A stretch of DNA of 64,000 nt, from positions 32,838 to 96,837 of the forward strand of contig JAIESI010000032.1 in NCBI GenBank assembly GCA_019746135.1, given 5' to 3'. The stretch comes from Xanthobacteraceae bacterium. GTDB lineage: Bacteria; Pseudomonadota; Alphaproteobacteria; Rhizobiales; Xanthobacteraceae. The translations under genes and the position numbers were made by a program. Under the pieces are notes generated by a model that saw nothing but the letters and a program-made list of their open reading frames with translations, did not search any database and was not told where the DNA came from. How positions within the stretch are numbered: the first letter of the stretch is position 1; each line of letters begins with the position of its first letter. Positions 49,767 through 58,699 of the stretch are shown one piece after another.

Positions 49767-50009
49767 ATTGGGAGCCGGCGCCCCAGGTCGATTCACGTGC
49801 GGCATCGGCGGTGGCCAGTCGAGGGAGGGCAGGCGAGGGAATACGATCTCTCTATTCGACCGTAACGCTGGGGGCGCGGTCATGATGTCGCGCCATCGTG
49901 CCGTTTCCGACCGTATGTAGGAAGCCTCCTTGGTGGTCAGCGTGTCGAAGGTTTCCAGGACCAGCGCATTCAACTGCTGCCGCAACACGTCAAACATCTG
50001 CATTCCCAA
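49710..50009 (-). CDS. Hypothetical small ORF
   Basis: MGMQMFDVLRQQLNALVLETFDTLTTKEASYIRSETARWRDIMTAPPALRSNREIVF...; amino-acid composition plausible but no recognised family; overlaps the UbiD remnant. Confidence 0.3.
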   Translation of the reverse strand: MGMQMFDVLRQQLNALVLETFDTLTTKEASYIRSETARWRDIMTAPPALRSNREIVFPRLPSLDWPPPMPHVNRPGAPAPNLALRRVGAGFVTRQPVGG

Positions 50010-50144
50010 GCCGTGGCCTTACGAGAACGCGACCACCTGCGGTCTTGCGGCAGGCCCTCGCGGCAAGAAAACCGATCGCTCCAAATCGCAAATGCGCTAG
50101 TTATGGATGGGCGCGACCAGCGATTCGCTCCAGAGGGAGGATCG

Positions 50145-50414
50145 ATGCGTTACGGCAAACAGACGTTGCGCGCATCTGCGATGATCGCATTGGCAATTCC
50201 GAATGTCCTGGCAGCGTGTGCGACCAATGAAAATCAGGGAGCGAGGAGTATGTTCGAGCCGCAGGCCGCCGCTCTCGAGCGTTACGATCGATCATCTGCC
50301 AATTATCGACAGTGTGTTTTGACCAACGAAGCCAATCCAAACCGGTGCGAGTGGCAGCGCAATCTGATGGAAGCGGATCATAGGCAATTGCATGCCTCGC
50401 TTCAGCAGAAGTGA
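50145..50414 (+). CDS. Small putative lipoprotein
   Basis: SD-like gagggagg before ATG; MRYGKQTLRASAMIALAIPNVLAACATNENQ with lipobox-like LAAC. Confidence 0.55.
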   Translation: MRYGKQTLRASAMIALAIPNVLAACATNENQGARSMFEPQAAALERYDRSSANYRQCVLTNEANPNRCEWQRNLMEADHRQLHASLQQK

Positions 50415-50432
50415 TGTTGGGCCGAAGCTTTG

Positions 50433-50596
50433 GAGCATGATCCCGAAAAGTGTGAAGCGGTTTTCGGACAAGATCATGCTCAGACAAGAAGCATGATTCC
50501 GAAAAAGCCTGCCTCGGACTTGATCCGGTGAAGCGGTTTCCCGCCTTCGCGAAGCCCGCTTCGGCGGGCGAAGCAAGGTCGGACAAGGATCATGCT
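50433..50596. repeat. Dispersed palindromic repeat (gagcatgatc-ccgaaaa ... ttttcgg-acaa-gatcatgctc) with degenerate second unit
   Basis: First hairpin 50433-50481; related aagcatgattccgaaaaa at ~50488 and ggatcatgctcgag at ~50587. Confidence 0.75.
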
Positions 50597-50947
50597 CGAG
50601 CAAGCAGCCGAAGCGCGATGACGCGTCGAAGCAAAGTCATCCCGTGTTAGGCCACGCGCGAGATCGCGGATTCATCGTCGCCGTTTCGATCGAGCCACAC
50701 GATCCGCTTCTGAATATTCGCAGCAGATATTTTTCTTGATCTGTGTCCCGGCGAGCTGATTCGCGCCGCGATGGAATTTGACATTGATAGTCAATTAAGA
50801 ATCAGTGAATTATCCCCAGTAAGATTCGGTAATTTGTCCCCAGGCTTTTTGGCGTCCGTACGGCTTGTCGCATGTGTGCGTCGGCCTTCCGAACGAACGC
50901 GGTCAAAGGCCTTCACTTTCTCGCGAATGTTAACAGCAGGGGTGGCC

Positions 50948-52246
50948 ATGTCGCATTGGTCTCCGCGTCCGATCTCGTTATTCGGGCGCGCATCCGTGAT
51001 CGGGCTCGTTTCGCTGAGCGTGCCCCTGCAGGCTTTCGCGGCCGGATCGAACACGAGCGGCGTGGCGCCCATCCCCACGACGCCCACGCCGGTGGTGACC
51101 AGCCAGCCGCAGGTGGGATTGATCTCGGACGCGACCTGCGCCCAGCAGCTCGATACCCTTGGCATCGTCGCGGAGAGCGTCGCGATGGGCCTCGAGATCG
51201 GGGGCCTTGGCGCTGAAGTCACTGCACAAGCCGCGGGAGTCGGGCCAACCCAACAAGCAGCCGAAGCCGCAGCGATCGGCCTTCAGATCGGCGCTCAGGG
51301 TGCTGCAGCAGCAGCTTTGGCCGCTCAGGTCAGGCAATCGCAGTTGCCGAGTTGCGAACAGGAATTCACCGGCACGGTGAAGGTCAGCAATGGCGGCCTG
51401 AATGTCACCGGTCAGTCCATCTTCAACAACACCGTCGGCATCATCGGCAATCTGAATGCCAGCCAGAATGTCACGGCAACCCAGGTCCAGGCCACGCAGG
51501 GCATTGCCGCCCATGGCGGCGCAATCTGGCTCGGCGATCCCGGCGGCCTGACCTATTCCAGCGGCATTACGCTCGGTGGCGGTGCGCTTTCGGGCGCAGG
51601 CACCGGCGGCGCGCAGGCTTTTACCGGCGACGTCAGTGCGGTCGCGATCGGCAACGGCGCCAGCGCGTTCGCCGTGAACAGCACCGCGCTCGGCACCAAT
51701 GCCAGGGCCGGGGCGGTCAGCGGCAGCGGCACCAATTCCACGGCTATCGGCGCCAATTCCAGCGCGGCGTTCAACAACTCCGCAGCGTTCGGCAGCGGCG
51801 CAACCGCGGTCCGTCCCAATCAGCAGGTGTTCGGCACGAGGTCGAACACCTACACGATGCCCGGCCTCACTTCGCCCGCCAGCCGGGGTGCCCAGTCGGG
51901 CCTGCTGCAGCTGCCGACCACGGACGCGATGGGCAATCTCGCGTCGGATGGCGGCGAGACCTTCAGGGCGATCTCGAGATTGCGCGCCGGCGTTGCCCTC
52001 TCGCTGGCCGCGACCCCTGCGGTGCTGGCGGCCAACGAGAAGTTCGGCATGCGCGTCGGCTGGGGCACGTTCGACGGCGCCAATGCACTGGGCTTCAGCG
52101 CGACCGGTGTTCTCGCCGAGGGGCTTTTTTCGAAGCGCGACCGGCTGACGCTCGATGGCGGTGTCGGCTTCGGCTTCGGCGAATTCATGGGCTACCGCGA
52201 GAACGCCGTCGTCGGCGGTCGCGCCGGCCTTCAGCTGACGTGGTGA
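50948..52246 (+). CDS. YadA-like trimeric autotransporter adhesin
   Basis: Signal ISLFGRASVIGLVSLSVPLQAFAAGS; YadA head-type repeats AVAIGNGASAFAVNSTALGTNARAG...NSTAIGANSSAAFNNSAAFGSGAT; C-terminal membrane-anchor-like ISRLRAGVALSLAATPAV...GGRAGLQLTW. Confidence 0.85.
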   Translation: MSHWSPRPISLFGRASVIGLVSLSVPLQAFAAGSNTSGVAPIPTTPTPVVTSQPQVGLISDATCAQQLDTLGIVAESVAMGLEIGGLGAEVTAQAAGVGPTQQAAEAAAIGLQIGAQGAAAAALAAQVRQSQLPSCEQEFTGTVKVSNGGLNVTGQSIFNNTVGIIGNLNASQNVTATQVQATQGIAAHGGAIWLGDPGGLTYSSGITLGGGALSGAGTGGAQAFTGDVSAVAIGNGASAFAVNSTALGTNARAGAVSGSGTNSTAIGANSSAAFNNSAAFGSGATAVRPNQQVFGTRSNTYTMPGLTSPASRGAQSGLLQLPTTDAMGNLASDGGETFRAISRLRAGVALSLAATPAVLAANEKFGMRVGWGTFDGANALGFSATGVLAEGLFSKRDRLTLDGGVGFGFGEFMGYRENAVVGGRAGLQLTW

Positions 52247-52256
52247 GGACAGCGGA

Positions 52257-52910
52257 ATGTTTGGCCGCATGAGCGAGAGGCTTTGCAGCGCAATGAGCAG
52301 CCGTGAGCCGGCGCGACTGAGAGTCGCGAAAAAACTTCGGGCGCTTTCGTTGGCGATGACCATGGCCGCCTCGATTGCGGTCCCCGCCAGCGCGCAAGTG
52401 GCGGAGCCCGGAATGCCGAACGGCATGCAGCTCCTGATGATGATCAAGACCACGCTGATCGCCTACAGCCAGGCCAACACGACCGGAAACTACAGCGTTC
52501 TGCGCGATCTGGCGGCGCCGGCCTTCCAGCAGGTCAACTCCGTCGCGCGTCTGAGCGAAATCTTCCGCGACGAGCGCAGCAAGAATCTCGATCTTTCGCC
52601 GGTGGTTCTGCTCCGGCCCGAGCTGCTTCGCCCCGTCGTCGTCGACGACAACGGCCTCCTGAATGTCGAGGGCTATTTTCCGAGCAAACCGCAGATGGTG
52701 CATTTCAAGCTGGTGTTTCAGAGCGTCGCGCAGAAGTGGCGGCTCGTCGCGCTTGGCGTCACCACGGTTTCCGCCACGCCCATGGCCGCGAATGATCCCA
52801 AGCGCGAAAACCCCGCAGCGCGGCCGGCCGAGAAGGCAAAAGTGACGGCTGGCGAATTTGTTCAGAACTGGGCCGGCAACTGGCCCGCTTTGCAAGCCGG
52901 GTTCCGTTGA
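52257..52910 (+). CDS. Secreted hypothetical protein, possible NTF2-like fold
   Basis: Signal-like LSLAMTMAASIAVPASAQ; LLMMIKTTLIAYSQANTTGNYSVLRDLAAPAFQQ...VHFKLVFQSVAQKWRLVALGV; 10 bp after the YadA-like gene. Confidence 0.65.
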   Translation: MFGRMSERLCSAMSSREPARLRVAKKLRALSLAMTMAASIAVPASAQVAEPGMPNGMQLLMMIKTTLIAYSQANTTGNYSVLRDLAAPAFQQVNSVARLSEIFRDERSKNLDLSPVVLLRPELLRPVVVDDNGLLNVEGYFPSKPQMVHFKLVFQSVAQKWRLVALGVTTVSATPMAANDPKRENPAARPAEKAKVTAGEFVQNWAGNWPALQAGFR

Positions 52911-53040
52911 GCAGCGGCCGTGTTGGCCGCGATGCGTCCGCGCAGCTTCTGTCGTGTTCGAGTGGAGATGCTTCACGTGCTGAGCGCCTGCGCCCGGTTC
53001 GGCGCCCAGGTGTCCGGCGCAAGGAAAAAATGACAACGCG

Positions 53041-56000
53041 ATGAACACACGAACTCGACAGATCAAGGTTTACGCGGGGCGTCGGGCTGGAGCTCTCGGC
53101 CGGGAGGTCGCAGCCTCATCGAGGCTGGGCCGCAAGCTCGCAACCTGTGTGACCTTCGTCAGTTTTCTGATGGCAACAACTGCGCTGCCGGTTTGGGCAG
53201 AAGGCGGAGATGGTGGCAGTGACGGCGTCAATGCTGGTGGCGCGGGCGGAACTGGATTTGTCGGAAATGCCGGCGGCACCAGCTTAACACCCGCTGGCGG
53301 CGGCGGCGGCGGCGCGGGCGGCGGAGCCGGCGGCGGCAGTGCAGGGGGAGGCGCAGGCGGAGCCGGCGGCGCTAACGGCAACGGCGCAGGCGCAGCGAGC
53401 ATCACCAATGCTGCGCCACTCGCGGGTGGCGACGGCAGCAGCGGTGGCGACGGCCCGCCGGCTGGCAGCGGCGGCGGCGGTGGCGGCGGTGCGGGCGGTT
53501 ACGGGGCCATCGTCACCGGCGGCGGCGCGAGCAGCAACAGCAGCACGATCACGGGCGGCGACGGCGGGGCAGGCGGTGCATCCGGGGGCAGCTTGAACAA
53601 TCGCGGCGGCAACGGCGGCGACGGCGGCGTCGGCATTGAATTTACGACGAGCGGTGCCACCTTCACCAACTCCGCGGGCGCAACCGTGACGGGCGGCAAC
53701 GGCGGAGCTGGGGGAGCGGCCTTCGGGTTCGGAACGGCCGGCATTGCAGGCTCTGGCGGCGCCGGCATCGTGGGTTCAGGTCTCACGATCATCAACAGCG
53801 GGACGATATCCGGCGGCTTGTCAGGGACCGGCCTGACCCGCGCCGACGCCATCACCTTCACCGGCGGCGCCAACGTTCTCGAGCTGCAGCCCGGGAGCTT
53901 CATTGCCGGCAATGTGGTCGTTCAAGCCGGCACCGGGACGCTCCGGCTGGCCGGCACCGGGAGCGGCGCTTTTGACGCCTCGTCGATCGGCCCGGCGGCC
54001 CAGTACCGGGGCTTCGGCAGCTTCGAGAAGACCGGCACCAGCACCTGGTCCTTGACCGGAACAACGACGGCGCTGACGCCCTGGACGATCAGCGGCGGGA
54101 CTTTGTCCATCACGGCGGACGGCAGTCTCGGTGCGAGTGGCGGCGTTCTCACCATGGACGGCGGCACCCTGCAGTTTCTCAACACCACCACCAGCACCCG
54201 CAACGTCACGCTGACCGCCAACGGCGGCACGTTCAACACCTTGGGCTCCCCCGTGACGCTCGGCGGCACGATTTCCGGCGTGGGAGGCAGCCTGACCAAG
54301 ACCGGCCTCGGCATCCTGACCCTCTCGGGAACGAGCACCTATGACGGCGCGACGACGGTCGAGCAGGGCACCCTGCAGGCGGGCGCCAACAATGTCTTCA
54401 GTAACGTGAGCGCGTTCGAGGTCAAATCCGGCGCCGTGCTCGATCTGAACGGTTTCAATCAAACCCTGACCTCGCTCGCCGGCGCGGGCAACGTCACGCT
54501 GGGCGCGGGCACGCTGACGACCGGTGACGCCACCAACACGACGCTGTCCGGTGCGATCTCGGGGACCGGCGGTCTCAACAAGGAAGGCACCGGTATCTTC
54601 ACGTTGTCCGGCGCCAACAATTATTCCGGCACGACGAATATCAACGCCGGCACGTTGCAGGCCGGCGCGGCAAGCACCTTCTCCTCCGACAGCGCCATCG
54701 TGGTGGGCGCCGCCGGAACGCTCGACCTCAACGGGTTCAACCAGTCGATCGGCTCGCTTGCCGGCAGCGGTGCAGTCACGCTGGGCGCTGGAACGCTGAC
54801 GACCGGAAACGACAACACCAACACGGCGTTCTCGGGAACCATGACCGGCACCGGCGGCTTGACGAAGGTCGGCACCGGCATCTTCACGCTGGACACGGCG
54901 GTCGCCTATACCGGCGCGACCAACGTCGATGCCGGCACGTTGCGAGCGGGCGCTGCGAACGTCCTGGCGCCCGGCAGCGCCTTCACCATCGCATCCGGCG
55001 CGACCCTCGATCTGAACTCCTTCTCCCAATCCATCGCCTCGCTCGCCGGTGCCGGCGACGTGACGTTGGGCATCGCCACGCTGACCGCCGGGTCCGGCAA
55101 CACCAGCACGACGTTCTCCGGAAACATTTTCGGCACCACCGGCGGATTGACCAAGGTCGGCACCGGCACGCTGACGCTTTCGGGCACGGGCGGCTACACC
55201 GGTGCAACGAACATCAGCGGCGGGACGTTGCTGGTCACCGGCGACTACGCGGGCTCGCCGTTTGTTGTCAATTCGGGCGGCACGCTTGGCGGCAGCGGCT
55301 TTGTAGGCGCAACCACCGTTGCGGGCGGCGGCACCCTGGCGCCGGGAAGCTCGACCGGCCTGAACGTGAACGGGACGCTGACATTCAATTCCGGCAGCAC
55401 CTATGCCGTCGGAGTTTCCCCGACTGCTGCCGACAAGGTTGTCGTCGCCGGCACGGCCTCGCTCGCCGGCACGGTCCAGGCCACGTTCCAGGGCGGCACC
55501 CTCACACCGAAGACCTACACGATCCTGACCTCGGCCGGCCTGGGCGGCACGACATTCGACACGCTCACGGCTGTCGGTGCGCCGGCCGGTTTTGCCCTGG
55601 CCCTGAGCTATACGGCGACCGATGCGCTGCTGAGCTTGACTGCTGCGCTTGGTCAGGACGTCCCGCTGAACCGGAACCAGCAGAACGTCGCAAGCGCGAT
55701 CAATTCGTTCTTCAACGGCGGCGGCACCTTGCCGCCGGAATTCCTGGCGATCTACAGCCTGACCGGAAAGGGCCTGCAGACCGCGCTCTCGCAGCTTTCG
55801 GGCGAAGGCGCGACGGGCGCGCCCCGCGGCGCCGCGATGATGACCGGTCAGTTCCTTGGGCTGATGCTTGATCCATTCGTCGACGGCCGGACTGGCGGCG
55901 CATCGAGCGGCGGCCGGATCGGCTTCGCGCAGGAAGACACGTTGCCGGATGCCGCACTCGCCTACGGGACGGCACCTCCGCGGTCGCCCCGGCTCGAGTC

Positions 56001-56844
56001 GTTTGACCGCCGCTGGGGGTCGTGGGCCGCGGGATTTGGCGGCTCGGGCGGCATCAGCGGCGACGCGGCGACCGGTTCGAACGACCTCAACATGACCACT
56101 TACGGCGTCGCGGTCGGGCTGGATTATCGCTTTTCATCGGACACCGTTGCCGGCTTCTCGTTTGCCGGCGGCGGAACCAATTGGGGGCTGCCGCAAGGCC
56201 TCGGCGGCGGCAGCAGCGACGCATTCCTGTTCGGCGCATACGCCGCCACGCGGTTGGGCCCGGCCTATCTCGCGACGTCGTTTGCATTTGCCAACCATTG
56301 GGTCTCAACCGATCGCACCGGCGTCAACGGTAATCGGCTGAAGGCCGACTATACCGGCCAGAACATCGGCGGCCGGATCGAGGGCGGCTACCGGTATGGC
56401 AACGTCTCGGGGGGCATCACGCCCTACGCTGCGGCGCAGGTCCAGGTGTTCCAGGCGCCGAGCTACACCGAGATCGACACGGACGGCGGCCCGTTCGCAC
56501 TTCACTACAATGCGAAGAACTCGACGGACTGGCGGACCGAGTTCGGTGCGCGCTTCGACGCGGCGCAAGCCGTCAATCCAACGACCGTTCTGACCTGGCG
56601 CAGCCGTCTGGCCTGGGGTCACAGCTGGACGAGCACGCCTTCACTCAACGCGGGTTTCGTGGCGTTGCCCGGCGCAATCTTCACCGTGACGGGCGCGGCG
56701 CCAGCCAAGGATGTTTTGCTCGCCTCGGCGGGCTTCGACCTGAGCCTGACCAGTGGCGTCACACTCTTGGGCAAGTTCGACGGTGAGTTCGGCAGCGGCA
56801 CCCAGATTTTCAGCGGAACGGCTGCGCTGCGCTACCGATGGTGA
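53041..56844 (+). CDS. Type Va autotransporter with Gly-rich N-terminus, passenger repeats and C-terminal beta-domain
   Basis: Gly-rich N-terminus; repeated TGGLTKVGTGIFTLSG...NINAGTLQAGA passenger strands; C-terminal beta-barrel ending FSGTAALRYRW. Confidence 0.93.
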   Translation: MNTRTRQIKVYAGRRAGALGREVAASSRLGRKLATCVTFVSFLMATTALPVWAEGGDGGSDGVNAGGAGGTGFVGNAGGTSLTPAGGGGGGAGGGAGGGSAGGGAGGAGGANGNGAGAASITNAAPLAGGDGSSGGDGPPAGSGGGGGGGAGGYGAIVTGGGASSNSSTITGGDGGAGGASGGSLNNRGGNGGDGGVGIEFTTSGATFTNSAGATVTGGNGGAGGAAFGFGTAGIAGSGGAGIVGSGLTIINSGTISGGLSGTGLTRADAITFTGGANVLELQPGSFIAGNVVVQAGTGTLRLAGTGSGAFDASSIGPAAQYRGFGSFEKTGTSTWSLTGTTTALTPWTISGGTLSITADGSLGASGGVLTMDGGTLQFLNTTTSTRNVTLTANGGTFNTLGSPVTLGGTISGVGGSLTKTGLGILTLSGTSTYDGATTVEQGTLQAGANNVFSNVSAFEVKSGAVLDLNGFNQTLTSLAGAGNVTLGAGTLTTGDATNTTLSGAISGTGGLNKEGTGIFTLSGANNYSGTTNINAGTLQAGAASTFSSDSAIVVGAAGTLDLNGFNQSIGSLAGSGAVTLGAGTLTTGNDNTNTAFSGTMTGTGGLTKVGTGIFTLDTAVAYTGATNVDAGTLRAGAANVLAPGSAFTIASGATLDLNSFSQSIASLAGAGDVTLGIATLTAGSGNTSTTFSGNIFGTTGGLTKVGTGTLTLSGTGGYTGATNISGGTLLVTGDYAGSPFVVNSGGTLGGSGFVGATTVAGGGTLAPGSSTGLNVNGTLTFNSGSTYAVGVSPTAADKVVVAGTASLAGTVQATFQGGTLTPKTYTILTSAGLGGTTFDTLTAVGAPAGFALALSYTATDALLSLTAALGQDVPLNRNQQNVASAINSFFNGGGTLPPEFLAIYSLTGKGLQTALSQLSGEGATGAPRGAAMMTGQFLGLMLDPFVDGRTGGASSGGRIGFAQEDTLPDAALAYGTAPPRSPRLESFDRRWGSWAAGFGGSGGISGDAATGSNDLNMTTYGVAVGLDYRFSSDTVAGFSFAGGGTNWGLPQGLGGGSSDAFLFGAYAATRLGPAYLATSFAFANHWVSTDRTGVNGNRLKADYTGQNIGGRIEGGYRYGNVSGGITPYAAAQVQVFQAPSYTEIDTDGGPFALHYNAKNSTDWRTEFGARFDAAQAVNPTTVLTWRSRLAWGHSWTSTPSLNAGFVALPGAIFTVTGAAPAKDVLLASAGFDLSLTSGVTLLGKFDGEFGSGTQIFSGTAALRYRW
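54286..55250 (+). repeat. Tandem ~94-96-codon repeats inside the autotransporter passenger
   Basis: G-G/S-L-T/N-K-x-G-x-G-I/T units start at 54286, 54568, 54853 and 55141 (spacing 282, 285, 288 nt). Confidence 0.85.
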
Positions 56845-57001
56845 CAACGATGATGCTGCTGGCCTGCAGCCACAGGGTAAGGCGGTTCGGCCGCGTCGCA
56901 ACTCCTCCTGCGGCGTGCAGGATCGTTTAACCCGAAGGCTCCCGCTGGCCCGGTGCGCCTGAAATCAGGGGGCGCCGGGCCGAGCGCACGCTGTCCGGCG
57001 T

Positions 57002-58696
57002 TCAGTCCTTGCCCGCCACCGCCATCGCGGCGCGCCAGGCGAACACCAGCGCAGGTCCGAGCGTAATGCCCGGGCCCGGATAGGTGCCGCGCATGATCGA
57101 CGCCATGTCGTTGCCGCAGGCGTAGAGGCCGGGGATCGGCGCGCCGTTGCCGTCGAGCACGCGGCCGTCGGCGTCGGCCTTGAGCCCGATGCTGCTGCCG
57201 AGCGTGCTGGGATAGACCGCCATCGCGTAGTAGGGCGGGGTGGCGATCGGGCCGATGCACGGGTTGGGTCCGTGCTTCGGGTCGCCGTTGTTGCGGTCGA
57301 ACTCGGTCGAGCCCTTGCCGAAGTCCAGGTCCTCGCCGGTCGCGGCGTAGCGGTTGTTGCGGGCAATCTCCTCGTTGAGGCCCGCGGCATCGACGCCGAT
57401 CGCCTTGGCGAGCGCCTCGGCGGTTTTCGCTTCGACCAGATAGCCGTTTCTGATCATCCGGCCGAAGCTCTCCCGGTTGGGCGGGATGCGGCCGAGGCCG
57501 TATTTGTGCAGAAACCCGGCATCGCACACGAGCCACGCCGGAATGGTCGGTACGCTCGCGTGCGAGCGATGCATGCCGAGCACGAAGTCGTGATACGACA
57601 CCGCCTCGTCGACGAAGCGCCGGCCCGCGGCGTTGACCGCGATCAGCCCGGGCTTGGAGCGGTCGAGCGCGAGATGCGGATAGGCGCCGCGGCCGCCCTT
57701 CAGCCACGCGGTGCGCGACACCGGAGTCCAGAACACCGGCTGCTCATGATCGTCCTCGACCGCCGCGCCCGCCGCGCGCGCGATGCGCATGCCGTCGCCG
57801 GCCGCGCCGGCAAAGGCCACGGCGTCGGCGAGCGGCGGCGTCACGTGGTCGTTGAGCCGCACGGTGCTGCCGCCGAAGCCGCCGGTCGCGAGGATGACGC
57901 CGCGGCGCGCCGTCACGCGTTGCTGCCTGCCGTTGCTGCCGATCACCGCACCGGTCACGCGGCCGTCCTCGACGATCAGCTCCTGCAACGCCGCATTCAA
58001 CCGGATCGGCACCCGCTGGGCTTTGAGGCTCATCAGCAGTCGCGCGGCGAGCGCATTGCCCATCAGCAGCCGCGTGCCGCGGCGATGGCGCAGGCGGTCC
58101 CGCGCCTGACGCCAGACCAGCGACACGGCCTTGCGTAATGACGCGATCGAGCCGAACGGCCGGGCCAGCGGCTCGATGTCGTCGCGGCCGATCATCATGC
58201 CGCCGAGCGCCATGAACTCGCCGATCGGCGGCCGCAGCAATTTGAAATCGTTCCCCAGCAGGCGGCCGTCGAACGGCAGCGGCGCCAGCGCCCGGCCGGC
58301 AAGCGTCGCGCCCGGTCGGTTGACCAGATAGTCCGGATGCCTGGTGTAGGCGGAGAACTTCACCTCGCTGCGGCGCTCGAGATATTCGACCACGTCCTTG
58401 CCGGTCTCGAGATAGATGTCGCGGCGGTTGTCGGTCGCCGGACCGATGATCGCATCGAGGTAGCGGCGGGCGTCGTCGGTGGTGTCGGTGAAGCCTGCCT
58501 CGCGCGCCTGCCGCGTGCCGATCACCCAGATCGTGCCGGCCGAGGTCGCCGTGGTGCCGCCGACCTGGGCCGACTTTTCGCAGAGCAAAACGTCGAGGCC
58601 TTCCAGCGCGCAGGTGAGCGCCGCGGTCATGCCGCCGGCGCCTGCGCCGACGACCAGCGCATCGACCGTGAGCGCGTCCTGGTCCGGGGACGCCAT
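57002..58696 (-). CDS. FAD-dependent 3-ketosteroid delta1-dehydrogenase / fumarate-reductase-like flavoprotein
   Basis: ALVVGAGAGGMTAALTCALEGLDVLLCEKSAQVGGTTATSAGTIWV; C-terminal LYACGNDMASIMRGTYPGPGITLGPALVFAWRAA. Confidence 0.92.
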   Translation of the reverse strand: MASPDQDALTVDALVVGAGAGGMTAALTCALEGLDVLLCEKSAQVGGTTATSAGTIWVIGTRQAREAGFTDTTDDARRYLDAIIGPATDNRRDIYLETGKDVVEYLERRSEVKFSAYTRHPDYLVNRPGATLAGRALAPLPFDGRLLGNDFKLLRPPIGEFMALGGMMIGRDDIEPLARPFGSIASLRKAVSLVWRQARDRLRHRRGTRLLMGNALAARLLMSLKAQRVPIRLNAALQELIVEDGRVTGAVIGSNGRQQRVTARRGVILATGGFGGSTVRLNDHVTPPLADAVAFAGAAGDGMRIARAAGAAVEDDHEQPVFWTPVSRTAWLKGGRGAYPHLALDRSKPGLIAVNAAGRRFVDEAVSYHDFVLGMHRSHASVPTIPAWLVCDAGFLHKYGLGRIPPNRESFGRMIRNGYLVEAKTAEALAKAIGVDAAGLNEEIARNNRYAATGEDLDFGKGSTEFDRNNGDPKHGPNPCIGPIATPPYYAMAVYPSTLGSSIGLKADADGRVLDGNGAPIPGLYACGNDMASIMRGTYPGPGITLGPALVFAWRAAMAVAGKD

Positions 58697-58699
58697 GCC

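Noticed and set aside
50433-50600. Repeated gagcatgatc/aagcatgatt units as a CRISPR array
   Set aside because: Units are palindromic, degenerate, irregularly spaced and too few; no cas genes nearby. Fits dispersed REP-like repeats.
50778-50794. TTGACATTGATAGTCAA as a FixK/FNR box
   Set aside because: Spacing (TTGA-N9-TCAA) does not fit the TTGAT-N4-ATCAA type consensus.
53070-53408. Proline-rich minus-strand ORF
   Set aside because: Reverse complement of the Gly-rich autotransporter segment.
54286-55250. Periodic repeats as a non-coding tandem array
   Set aside because: Periodicity is codon-based within one long ORF and encodes autotransporter passenger strands.
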